From a virus, in the IMG/VR virus record IMGVR_UViG_3300006749_000112, positions 1 to 25,313 of that record: a DNA stretch of 25,313 nucleotides. One strand, given 5' to 3'. Below the pieces are notes generated by a model. It made no database searches and was not told where the DNA came from. It was given only the letters and a program-made list of their open reading frames with translations. Positions 4,173-10,171 of the stretch are shown piece after piece. The translations under genes and the position numbers were made by a program. Numbering within the stretch: the first letter of the stretch is position 1; every line of letters starts with the position of its first letter.

Positions 4173-4213
4173 GCGTTACCATGCGTGGTCCTTCGGACTG
4201 CGTGCTGTAACGT
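4173..4213. other. long imperfect hairpin in the divergent region
   Basis: Pairing runs from the outer stem 4174-4179 with 4207-4212, through a 2x2 internal loop (4180-4181 with 4205-4206), to 4182-4191 with 4195-4204 (including G-U pairs) and a TTC loop. A second small hairpin (4216-4229) follows. There is no clear T-tract, so a terminator is not supported; it may be part of a small RNA or a protein-binding cruciform. Confidence 0.5.
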
Positions 4214-4512
4214 GTGGGGTTTTGTCCCCCTGCTTGGAATTGCTATAGAATCCTGACGATTTTTGAAACCGATGGTTACCGAAGGTAAAAAGTCAGAAAG
4301 TTTTGCAGTAACATCGAAGATGTTAAGGGGGGTGGGGTCAAGGGTCGCGTTCGGGCAGACGTGACGGACGTGTACAAATGTATATAATCCCCAAACCACG
4401 TGTTTCTGATCAGATTTTGCCAGTACCGTTCGCGCATAGTTTCCGCACGCAAGCGTTTAACAACAGCCTAATCAATAACTTACAGCCTGTTGCCTCAAGA
4501 GTTACTTCAATC

Positions 4513-4543
4513 TTGACTTTTGAAAAAAAAATTTATACCTTCG
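4513..4543 (+). promoter_or_regulatory. possible rightward promoter
   Basis: TTG (4513-4515), a 20-base spacer containing an A9 run, and TACCTTCG (4536-4543), one mismatch from TAnnTTTG, match the Bacteroidota layout. It would give a leader or small RNA of about 110 bases before the gene at 4666, which also has its own closer -7 box. Confidence 0.45.
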
Positions 4544-4652
4544 CATAGCTGATAAGGTGGTAGCAAACGCTCATAAGCATATACAGCTGTTCAGAGTGTT
4601 TTTTGTTGGTACGTGGAATCAGTTATTGATTTAGACGCAAGGCTTGCTGTGC

Positions 4653-4660
4653 TATATTTG
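4653..4660 (+). promoter_or_regulatory. -7 box TATATTTG before first right-arm gene
   Basis: A perfect TAnnTTTG box ends five bases before the ATG at 4666. The expected transcription start is at or within a few bases of the AUG, implying a leaderless or nearly leaderless mRNA. A TTG lies 24 bases upstream (4626-4628), slightly far for a -33 element. Confidence 0.65.
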
Positions 4661-4665
4661 TACCT

Positions 4666-5370
4666 ATGCAGGCAGTCCGATCACTACCCCCAGAACTACA
4701 GGCTCTGATTGACCAATACAACCAGCTCTTAGAAGAGTCTGGTTACAATCAACAGTACTATGACATGGATACGCGCAAGCAGTTTATGGCGGACTACCAT
4801 GAAGCTGGGTCCGACATTGACAAAATGCAGGGTCCTAAGATCTTTCGACAAAGTGGTCTTACAAGAGAAGAGTTTGATGCTCGGAACAATAAGATTCGAA
4901 ACCTCTATGATGAGATCATAGGTGTTTCAGAAGACCTACAGCGTCAAGGGAAGATCAAAATCAACAAAGCGGCAGACCCGCTATATAACAAAGAGGGCGA
5001 TGCGTCTGATACGTTTGCATTTCAGCTTGTACAAGTCCCAGGTGTTGCTCAAGGGTCAAGTTATTTTGCACCTGCTGTGGGTCATTCTCCAGCCCTACCG
5101 CTATTCGCTGCTTCAGGCCCCGAACCACTAAAGCCCATGAAGCCATTGAAGGCTGGTCGTCAGGAGTTGCCTGCCAGAGAGCTTCAGGAGTCTGTTCCAA
5201 TGGACATACCTCAAGTTCAGAAGGAACTCATAATGTCGGCCAACCCACGCATGCGGACTGGACAAGAGCCAAACTATTACCTTATTAAAGATGGGAATAG
5301 AAAGAGAGTGCGACCTGTAGAAGAAGAAGAGCTTCAGTACTACAGAACCCAAAACAGAATTGGAAGATGA
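4666..5370 (+). CDS. hypothetical phage protein, 234 aa
   Basis: First gene of the right arm. The N-terminal half is predicted helical and Gln/Glu/Asp-rich (PPELQALIDQYNQLLEESGY), with a second helical region around residues 60-100 (REEFDARNNKIRNLYDEIIG). A Pro/Ala-rich linker with a PLKPMKPLKAG repeat near residues 150-160 follows, then a basic/acidic tail (GNRKRVRPVEEEELQYYR). No catalytic motif is seen. Its stop overlaps the start of the metalloprotease-like gene (ATGA at 5367), so the two are probably co-translated; a virion-associated or internal protein is a guess from position only. Confidence 0.8.
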   Translation: MQAVRSLPPELQALIDQYNQLLEESGYNQQYYDMDTRKQFMADYHEAGSDIDKMQGPKIFRQSGLTREEFDARNNKIRNLYDEIIGVSEDLQRQGKIKINKAADPLYNKEGDASDTFAFQLVQVPGVAQGSSYFAPAVGHSPALPLFAASGPEPLKPMKPLKAGRQELPARELQESVPMDIPQVQKELIMSANPRMRTGQEPNYYLIKDGNRKRVRPVEEEELQYYRTQNRIGR

Positions 5371-6299
5371 ACCCCAGACGAAAAAAACCTGCTGGCAGAA
5401 GACTCATCAAGAGCTACGAGCACGGTGGACCGCATGGTGACCCTAAGAAAAAATCAAACGAAGATTTGATTACGGACCTTGATCGCAGAATGATTGGAAA
5501 TAAAAGCAATTATGCTATGGACTTCTTAGGTGACTTCTATGCTCAACCTGAAGTAAGATCTAAGATTGCTCAGAATCTTGCCTTTACACAGGGTGATGGA
5601 CCTCCTGAACCTGCTACAAGAACAGAGGCATATAATATTCTTTCTAGAATGTACCCCAACAGAACTGATGAAATGGTTACGTATGAGGGTCTTGCAAATG
5701 TCTTGTCCGACCACTACGGTGACTTTATGGGTTCTATGGGGAATATGAATTTTGAAGATAAAGATCCATTTACAGGAGGGAGGGTAACAAGAAGTGCTGG
5801 CCCTGTAAGATCTGGCAAGGGGTCTCAGCGAAATCCATTTACTATGGGTATGCGACCACAACAAGAAAGAATGAATGTGGAGGTTCAAATAGACCCCATG
5901 AGACCTATGTCTACGTACGTACATGAAATGACTCATGCTACTGACGTACATAACAATCCTGGAAATGTGGCGATAATGGACAAGTACCGAAAACGGTTGA
6001 GTATGAATCAAGGCTCAGAGGATTTTACCAAAAACTATGAAGCGCTTTCTGAAGCAGGAAATAGACTTGGGATGGATGCTGCAGACTTCTTAGCATATGT
6101 GGGGCAACCAACGGAAACCCTTGCTCGTCTTAATGAGATTCGATATGACATGAACGCTTATTCGGGCAATCCTATGAACTACGAATATGCATATGATGAC
6201 ATTCCATCTTTGATAGAGAATGATACCAAAGCCTTTAGAGAACTTGCTGCAGTGTACGGGGCTGAGAATGTTGTAGAAATGCTCAACGAGATTTTCTGA
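5367..6299 (+). CDS. putative zinc metalloprotease (HExxH), 310 aa
   Basis: The central motif HEMTH (residues 186-190, preceded by STYV and followed by ATDVHNN) is the HExxH zinc site of zincin-type peptidases. The stretch PTETLARLNEIRYDM, some 60 residues later, offers a Glu that could be the third ligand. Upstream DPMRPMSTYV is a plausible active-site-edge strand. The N-terminus has SYEHGGPHGDPKKK (residues 16-29), similar to KYKHGGKHGG in the basic protein at 6775, which may be a shared virion-targeting or processing tag. A head or tail maturation protease or a virion-borne peptidase is possible; the substrate is unknown. ATGA-coupled to the upstream gene. Confidence 0.72.
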   Translation: MNPRRKKPAGRRLIKSYEHGGPHGDPKKKSNEDLITDLDRRMIGNKSNYAMDFLGDFYAQPEVRSKIAQNLAFTQGDGPPEPATRTEAYNILSRMYPNRTDEMVTYEGLANVLSDHYGDFMGSMGNMNFEDKDPFTGGRVTRSAGPVRSGKGSQRNPFTMGMRPQQERMNVEVQIDPMRPMSTYVHEMTHATDVHNNPGNVAIMDKYRKRLSMNQGSEDFTKNYEALSEAGNRLGMDAADFLAYVGQPTETLARLNEIRYDMNAYSGNPMNYEYAYDDIPSLIENDTKAFRELAAVYGAENVVEMLNEIF

Positions 6300-6313
6300 T
6301 ACAGTAAATTCAT

Positions 6314-6321
6314 TATCTTTG
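6314..6321 (+). promoter_or_regulatory. -7 box TATCTTTG
   Basis: Perfect TAnnTTTG ending four bases before the ATG at 6326, so the mRNA is expected to be leaderless or nearly so. No good -33 TTG is seen at the usual spacing. Confidence 0.6.
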
Positions 6322-6325
6322 ACGC

Positions 6326-6775
6326 ATGGCTACAATGACCGTTACCATTCAAGAGGAGTTGACGATCAACGGCAAGGACCGTGGAAACAAAAACCAGCTT
6401 AGCATTAGTAGTGTAAGCGAAGTGTTCACCAGGGTCCTCACTGTTACAAACACCGAGCAAAACATTCTTGAGTTTCAGGCTACCAACCCATCGGGTGGGG
6501 CAATTGCAGACACCACTCTGCAGTATTTGAGAATTACAAACTTGGCTGCGTCGAATACTGTTGACCTTCGGATTCAGGATACAGCAAATACCAAGGAATA
6601 CTTTGTTCAGCTCGGCGGGTCTGAGTCGTACATTATCTTTAATGACAAGATGGATTGCGACTCCGCCGCCGTAAACACAACCATTTCTCTTTCACAGATC
6701 GACTTTATCAGTGCCGACGCGACAGGAACGGGTGGAGAAACTGCTGATGTAGAAATCTTTGCAGTAGCAACATAA
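6326..6775 (+). CDS. beta-rich virion-type protein, 149 aa
   Basis: Ser/Thr/Asn-rich with alternating hydrophobic residues typical of a beta-sandwich: TVTIQEELTING, FTRVLTVTNTEQNILEFQAT, then YLRITNLAASNTVDLRIQ and KEYFVQLGGSESYIIFND. The last two segments resemble segments of the proteins at 17243 (VYIKNTSTSN ... GGDFMFIPYDG) and 17644 (LYIQNLDPEKE ... GGGEFAFIPVA), so the three are probably paralogues. A small fibre, decoration or tail-associated subunit is likely. It overlaps the next start by one base (TAATG). Confidence 0.7.
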   Translation: MATMTVTIQEELTINGKDRGNKNQLSISSVSEVFTRVLTVTNTEQNILEFQATNPSGGAIADTTLQYLRITNLAASNTVDLRIQDTANTKEYFVQLGGSESYIIFNDKMDCDSAAVNTTISLSQIDFISADATGTGGETADVEIFAVAT

Positions 6776-7164
6776 TGGAAGTAAAGAAGTATAAGCACGG
6801 CGGAAAACACGGTGGTCCCGAAGGCAACCCTTTTGCCATGACCAAGGAAGAGCAAGACAAGTCTAAAGCTGCTGTTCTTAGGGGTGACAAAAAGTTCACG
6901 AAAGAACTTAAAAAAGAAGAGAGAAAGGTTGACAGAACGATTCGAAGAACTGGTGGAGGCGCCGAGGGTATTAAGAAGCTGCAAGAGCAACTGCGAAGAA
7001 AGGCAAAGCGAAAGAGAAGAAGAGAAAATCGCAGAAAGAGGCGAGCAAATCGAACCCTAAATCCCATCAAGGCCATTAAAAGCAGAGGCAGAAAAAAGGA
7101 TTTTAGTGGGGGTCAGGGAAAAAGCGCTGGATGTCAGGGCGCTGGCTGCGGGGCTTACGAATAA
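6775..7164 (+). CDS. very basic protein with HGG N-terminus, 129 aa
   Basis: Starts MEVKKYKHGGKHGGPEGNPF, resembling the YEHGGPHGDP region of the 5367 product. The rest is dominated by Lys and Arg (for example LRRKAKRKRRRENRRKRRAN around residues 75-95) and ends with a Gly/Cys-rich tail (SAGCQGAGCGAYE). A charge pattern this extreme suggests binding to nucleic acid, such as an internal head protein condensing DNA; this is inference. No folded-domain motif is seen. The start overlaps the previous stop (TAATG). Confidence 0.72.
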   Translation: MEVKKYKHGGKHGGPEGNPFAMTKEEQDKSKAAVLRGDKKFTKELKKEERKVDRTIRRTGGGAEGIKKLQEQLRRKAKRKRRRENRRKRRANRTLNPIKAIKSRGRKKDFSGGQGKSAGCQGAGCGAYE

Positions 7165-7171
7165 ACAATAA

Positions 7172-7651
7172 ATGAAGCTGTCAAAGAATCTTACTCTTGC
7201 TGAATGCACCAAGAGCACAACAGCATCCCGCCTTGGGATCAATAATACACCTGATGATGAGTGGGTTATCGAAAATCTTAAGTCGATTGCAGAACACGTA
7301 TTTCAACCTCTTAGGGACGCTTTCGGGTGCCCTATATACGTGTCGTCAGGCTATCGTGGGCCTGAGCTCAACCGTGCGATCGGTGGCTCAAATCGCAGCC
7401 AACATATGGAGGGACGAGCACTTGACCTTGATGCAGACGTGTTCGGAGGCTGTACAAACGCTGAAATCTTCGAATGGCTACGAGAGAATGTTACGTTTGA
7501 TCAGATGGTGTGGGAATTTGGTGATGACAACAATCCTGATTGGGTTCACATCAGTTATGTTCATGATGGCGTTAATCGTAAAAGGTGCCTCAAGGCTTGT
7601 CGCGACGATGAAGGCAAGACGTACTACGAAGTGATGTTTAAGTCGCTCTGA
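7172..7651 (+). CDS. endolysin, M15-family peptidase, 159 aa
   Basis: Matches the phage L,D-/D,D-peptidase M15 (M15_3-like) pattern. VSSGYRGPELNRAIGG (about residues 57-72) leads into SQHMEGRALDLD with His78 and Asp85 as zinc ligands, then WEFGDDNNPDWVHISYV with His126 as the third ligand. About 160 residues fits a single catalytic domain. It would cut peptide bonds in the host peptidoglycan stem or cross-link at lysis. There is no signal peptide, so a holin or other export route is needed; none is certain here. It converges on the minus-strand gene at 7653 with one base between stop codons. Confidence 0.92.
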   Translation: MKLSKNLTLAECTKSTTASRLGINNTPDDEWVIENLKSIAEHVFQPLRDAFGCPIYVSSGYRGPELNRAIGGSNRSQHMEGRALDLDADVFGGCTNAEIFEWLRENVTFDQMVWEFGDDNNPDWVHISYVHDGVNRKRCLKACRDDEGKTYYEVMFKSL

Positions 7652-7655
7652 CTTA
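7639..7655. other. inverted repeat spanning two convergent stop codons
   Basis: TAAGTC (7639-7644), a loop of five, then GACTTA (7650-7655). The endolysin TGA (7649-7651) and the complement of the opposing TAA (7653-7655) both lie in it. Without T-tracts, strong bidirectional termination is doubtful; it may be a weak terminator or an mRNA 3'-end protecting hairpin. Confidence 0.5.
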
Positions 7656-8072
7656 GTCTTCGAACTCTCTGTAAAATCTCTGTACTAGCAGGCGGCCTTT
7701 CTGCGACAGAGAGTACCTAACCCTGTAGTTGTACTTGAGCTCGTCTCTAAACAAGTGATCTTCTCTTGTATTGGAGGGCGTTAGCTTATCAAAGTACTTG
7801 TATACGTACCCCTCTTTCATGAGCGGGTATACATATCTACCACCCACATGTTTGGTTGATACCTTAAAGTCTTGTGCTGCATATTTCAGTGTCCAGAACT
7901 CTAGATCATAGCACCACAGCATAAACATCAGCTCTTTTTCAAAGACCTCATGCTGTTCGCAAAACTCGTCCATGGTAGTTCTCAGGTTCTTGAGGTAGTT
8001 TCTTTTTACGTACCTTTGATTGAGGCGTGAGAACTCACGGAACATCTTATTGTTGGACCTCTTATGTGGCAT
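7653..8072 (-). CDS. winged-helix (MarR-like) DNA-binding protein, 139 aa
   Basis: The only minus-strand gene in the right arm. I prefer the ATG at 8072 (MPHKRSNNKMFREF) over an upstream TTG at 8096 because a TACCTTTG promoter box lies at 8101-8094. The middle is helical (FCEQHEVFEKELMFMLWCYD, LKYAAQDFKVS). It is followed by a recognition-helix-like STKHVGGRYVYPLMKEGYVYK and a wing-like strand pair ending YRVRYSLSQKGRLLVQRFYR, the usual end of MarR/PadR-type domains. Probably a transcriptional regulator of the divergent late genes or of lysis; the family assignment is by pattern only. Confidence 0.7.
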   Translation of the reverse strand: MPHKRSNNKMFREFSRLNQRYVKRNYLKNLRTTMDEFCEQHEVFEKELMFMLWCYDLEFWTLKYAAQDFKVSTKHVGGRYVYPLMKEGYVYKYFDKLTPSNTREDHLFRDELKYNYRVRYSLSQKGRLLVQRFYREFED

Positions 8073-8093
8073 TGAAATAAACTTGGATAAGCA

Positions 8094-8101
8094 CAAAGGT
8101 A
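8094..8101 (-). promoter_or_regulatory. leftward -7 box TACCTTTG
   Basis: Minus-strand TACCTTTG 22 bases before the ATG at 8072. Its first base coincides with the first base of the divergent gene's ATG (8101), so transcription of one gene and translation start of the other share the same bases. The -33 element is weak. Confidence 0.55.
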
Positions 8102-8394
8102 TGGAGAAGGACGGTTTTCTTTTTGAAATTCAGAGACTTGCAGTAGAGATGGACAGCCTGATTGACGAGTACGGGGTGCGGGATGAGGTGATGTCTTTGT
8201 TTGTCGTCGGGGTGGTTGAACCATCAGAAGGTCCAGACCCAGACACGAGTCAGCTCAGAGCCATCTATGGTTACAATCTCAACAACAGAGAAGAACTCGA
8301 AGAGTTGCTTAACTTTGCAAGCGACACATATAAAGATCCTGAAGGCCCAGACATCAATGACTTGCTAGACGGGCTGGGCATAAGTTTAAATTAA
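8101..8394 (+). CDS. small acidic hypothetical protein, 97 aa
   Basis: The frame is open upstream within the opposing gene, but ATG 8101 is preferred because it clears that gene and gives a natural N-terminus MEKDGFLFEIQRLAVEMDSL. The 97-residue product is strongly acidic and helical, with a turn-rich centre (PSEGPDPDTSQLRAIYGYNL) and an acidic C-terminus (PDINDLLDGLGISLN). Not recognised. The next gene starts immediately after its TAA. Confidence 0.7.
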   Translation: MEKDGFLFEIQRLAVEMDSLIDEYGVRDEVMSLFVVGVVEPSEGPDPDTSQLRAIYGYNLNNREELEELLNFASDTYKDPEGPDINDLLDGLGISLN

Positions 8395-8634
8395 ATGGAA
8401 GGAGTTATTCGTAAGATCATTATTGGTCGAGACCCTAAAGATGCCATGGCGTACTACGTCGGCATGCGGGCTGGTAGCAGCAAGGTTAGTGCGATTGTTA
8501 ATGACGAGGCGTTCTTGTACAGACATGGCAAGAACAGATATCTGGTGTACCTCGAAGAAGAAGATGGGGCAAATGTGCTGTGGAAGTCTGTCGATGATAT
8601 GCCATGCATTATTGAATTTGACTTAAATTTTTAA
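8395..8634 (+). CDS. small hypothetical protein, 79 aa
   Basis: ATG directly abuts the preceding TAA. The 79-residue product is beta-rich (VIRKIIIGRDPKDAMAYYVG, KVSAIVNDEAFLYRHGKNRY, LVYLEEEDG, NVLWKSVDDMPCIIEF). The alternation of strands and short turns suggests a small barrel or sandwich. Not recognised. It belongs to a tight run of small genes (8101-9641) leading to the packaging genes. Confidence 0.7.
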   Translation: MEGVIRKIIIGRDPKDAMAYYVGMRAGSSKVSAIVNDEAFLYRHGKNRYLVYLEEEDGANVLWKSVDDMPCIIEFDLNF

Positions 8635-8636
8635 TT

Positions 8637-8786
8637 ATGAGCCACAAATCAAAAGGCCTTGGCGATACTGTCGAGAAGTTTACCAAGGCAACTGGACTTA
8701 AAAGACTGGTAGAGCGTGTGTCCAAAGACTGTGGATGCGAGCAGCGGAAAGAGTATCTGAACGATAAGTTTCCGTACAAACAATGA
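8637..8786 (+). CDS. small CGC-motif protein, 49 aa
   Basis: A 49-residue protein: MSHKSKGLGDTVEKFTKATG, then LKRLVERVSKDCGCEQRKEYLNDKFPYKQ. The pattern GLGDT...KFTKATG followed by DCGCxxRKxxLN is one I recall from short proteins near packaging genes of flavobacterial and other phages; function unknown. The paired Cys residues could bind metal or form a disulphide. The stop overlaps the next start (ATGA at 8783), supporting both calls. Confidence 0.72.
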   Translation: MSHKSKGLGDTVEKFTKATGLKRLVERVSKDCGCEQRKEYLNDKFPYKQ

Positions 8787-9379
8787 GGTCGCTAAATATG
8801 TTTATCGTTGAGCTGGACAAACCCATCAACGATACAATCACCACGAAAGGTGGTGTTGAACTGTTTATTGACACCCGATTTGAAATGGGTGAGTTTAATA
8901 ATCGGGTAACCGACGGTCCCGTCATCGCTACGCCAGCCAAGTATAAGACACCTGTAAAGGTTGGAGATACGCTGTACTTTCATCACCTTGTTGTTATGCA
9001 GGGCGGACAAAAGCTTACGGGCATAGATGACAGTTACTTTGTAAAGTTTGATCCAGAGCACGCAGTAAACAATCAGGCGATTGCCTATAAGAATAAGAAG
9101 GGTAAGATTACCCCACTTGATGGCTGGAGTCTGTTGCTTCCTGTTGAAGAAGAAAAGGAAGAGACAGAAGTCCAAATCGTATCGCTCAAAGAAAAGCTTC
9201 CAACAAAGGGCAAGGTTGCCTTTGACTCGAAACATTTGAAGGCTATTGGCGTAAAGAAAGGCGACGTCGTTTGTTTCAAGGAAAACAGAGACTATCGTAT
9301 CAAGATTGACGGAACGGAATACTACCGCACCCGTGTCGAAGACCTAATGTATGTCGAAGAAGAAGTTCACAACGATTGA
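8783..9379 (+). CDS. GroES-like co-chaperonin, apparently two-domain, 198 aa
   Basis: The C-terminal part reads VGDTL/VKKGDVVCF-type strands ending YRIKIDGTEYYRTRVEDLMYV, closely matching the end of the GroES/Cpn10 barrel (motif of the type KIDGEEY...R.EDILAV). The N-terminal half (about residues 6-90) also shows Cpn10-like features: FIVELDKPIND, GPVIATPAKYKTPVKVGDTLYFHH. At 198 aa it is about twice a single GroES, suggesting a tandem or an insertion (acidic linker EEEKEETEV). Phage co-chaperonins redirect host GroEL to fold capsid protein; that role here is inferred. It overlaps the next gene by 29 bases. Confidence 0.65.
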   Translation: MRSLNMFIVELDKPINDTITTKGGVELFIDTRFEMGEFNNRVTDGPVIATPAKYKTPVKVGDTLYFHHLVVMQGGQKLTGIDDSYFVKFDPEHAVNNQAIAYKNKKGKITPLDGWSLLLPVEEEKEETEVQIVSLKEKLPTKGKVAFDSKHLKAIGVKKGDVVCFKENRDYRIKIDGTEYYRTRVEDLMYVEEEVHND

Positions 9380-9641
9380 GGCTGCTGGAAGGCTAATGTC
9401 GTCCATGGAGGCTGCTATCAACAACATGATCGACGAAATCAAAAAGCCTGTTGATCCAGACATCAATGGTAGCGCACGAAAGGCTGAACTACAGTCTATC
9501 AAGCAAACGGCCACTGATTGCAAAGAGCTGCTTGTGGAGCGCCAGCGCCTTGAGCAAATGATCAACGATCTAAAGAGCAATGGAGAGTTAGAAGAAGCCA
9601 AAGACTATTCAGGCGGATTTGCCGAAAGATTCTCGAAGTAA
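9351..9641 (+). CDS. coiled-coil hypothetical protein, 96 aa
   Basis: Starts at ATG 9351, 29 bases inside the preceding gene, MSKKKFTTIEAAGRLMSSME. Mostly helical with heptad-like spacing (AINNMIDEIKKP, ELLVERQRLEQMINDLKSNG) and a short C-terminal GGFAERFSK. Position directly upstream of an HNH nuclease and the large terminase would suit a small terminase-like or packaging accessory protein, but no helix-turn-helix is evident, so this stays a guess. The stop overlaps the HNH start by one base. Confidence 0.7.
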   Translation: MSKKKFTTIEAAGRLMSSMEAAINNMIDEIKKPVDPDINGSARKAELQSIKQTATDCKELLVERQRLEQMINDLKSNGELEEAKDYSGGFAERFSK

Positions 9642-9985
9642 TGCCCTACAAAGACCGCGAAGATCAAAGAAAAGCTTCTGCTGCTCATTACGAAAAGTAC
9701 AAAGAGCAGTATAAGGTCAGGGCTAAAAGAAGAAACAGGAACCAAAGAAAGTGGGCCCGAGAGTTTATCCAAAGAATTAAAAGCAAACTTTCTTGTGTCG
9801 ATTGCGGAGAATCAGATCCAATTGTCTTGGAGTTTGATCATGTGTGCGGTGAGAAAGTTCACAACATTGCAGATATGGTAAACCAGTCTTATGGTATGGA
9901 CACAATAAAGAAAGAGATTCGAAAGTGCCAAGTGCGTTGCGCCAACTGCCACAGAAAACAAACTCACAATCGTCGCAACTCATAA
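9641..9985 (+). CDS. HNH endonuclease, 114 aa
   Basis: Lys/Arg-rich N-terminal helix (DREDQRKASAAHYEKYKEQY) followed by a compact HNH domain: CVDC (Cys52, Cys55), LEFDHVCGEK with Asp66-His67 as the catalytic pair, and CQVRCANCHRKQTH with Cys100, Cys103, His104 and His109. The four Cys would bind a structural zinc. HNH proteins next to terminase genes often aid genome-end cutting or cos processing; a free-standing homing nuclease is the alternative. It lies directly before the tRNA-like element and terminase. Confidence 0.88.
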   Translation: MPYKDREDQRKASAAHYEKYKEQYKVRAKRRNRNQRKWAREFIQRIKSKLSCVDCGESDPIVLEFDHVCGEKVHNIADMVNQSYGMDTIKKEIRKCQVRCANCHRKQTHNRRNS

Positions 9986-10062
9986 CCGCGAGTATCCCCT
10001 CAAGCTTATACCTTGTAGAAAGGGTAGTTGGTTACACGCGGGTTCAAGCCCCGCCTCGCGGA
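9986..10062 (+). tRNA. tRNA-like element with abnormal D/anticodon region
   Basis: Acceptor strands CCGCGAG (9986-9992) and CTCGCGG (10055-10061) pair perfectly. A classical T arm GCGGG-TTCAAGC-CCCGC (10038-10054) and discriminator A (10062) are present. The 45 bases between do not fold into a normal D plus anticodon arm. One possible anticodon arm is CAAG-CTTATAC-CTTG (10001-10015; U33 then UAU), with no D arm before it and a long 3' stretch containing AGTTGGTTA, which looks like a D loop in the wrong place. It may be a rearranged or decayed tRNA, or an unusual functional one. Confidence 0.45.
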
Positions 10063-10068
10063 CTTTGT

Positions 10069-10076
10069 TATCTTTG
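10069..10076 (+). promoter_or_regulatory. -7 box TATCTTTG before tRNA-Arg and terminase
   Basis: Perfect TAnnTTTG ten bases before the 5' end of tRNA-Arg (10087). The transcript would carry the tRNA and then the large terminase, with tRNA processing setting the terminase mRNA 5' end near 10161. Confidence 0.6.
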
Positions 10077-10086
10077 TTTTTAATAC

Positions 10087-10160
10087 GCGCCTGTAGCTCA
10101 ACAGGATAGAGCAGCGCACTTCTAATGCGCAGGTTTCAGGTTCGAGTCCTGACAGGCGCA
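10087..10160 (+). tRNA. tRNA-Arg (anticodon UCU)
   Basis: A full cloverleaf can be drawn: acceptor GCGCCTG (10087-10093) with CAGGCGC (10153-10159); D arm GCTC/GAGC (10096-10112) with loop AACAGGATA; anticodon arm GCGCA/TGCGC with loop CTTCTAA, anticodon TCT at 10121-10123; T arm CAGG-TTCGAGT-CCTG; discriminator A. CCA is not encoded. It reads AGA/AGG, and AGA is frequent in the phage genes here, so it may offset host codon bias. It sits 11 bases before the terminase ATG. Confidence 0.95.
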
Positions 10161-10171
10161 CAATTTAATTC

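Larger units (their letters stand above)
3989..4652. other. non-coding divergent region with hairpins
   Basis: No convincing gene lies between the left-arm promoter and the right-arm start at 4666. Visible structure includes GACTAC-GTA-GTAGTC (4047-4061), an inverted repeat 4099-4118, a strong imperfect hairpin 4173-4213 (top stem capped TTC, base stem GTTAC/GTAAC), GGGG/CCCC at 4216-4229, and two hairpins with GAA loops (4276-4288, 4310-4324). A long A-run precedes a possible promoter at 4513-4543. The region could hold an untranslated regulatory RNA or replication origin, but nothing identifies one. Confidence 0.55.

Noticed and set aside
4049-4399. 116-aa minus-strand open frame in the divergent region
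   Set aside because: Composition and hydrophobic pattern look random, it lacks the leader 11-mer, has no partner by overlap, and overlies several hairpins.
5526-6011. 161-aa minus-strand open frame opposite the metalloprotease-like gene
   Set aside because: Antisense of a gene with a recognisable HExxH motif; its translation is His/Ser/Arg-rich noise.
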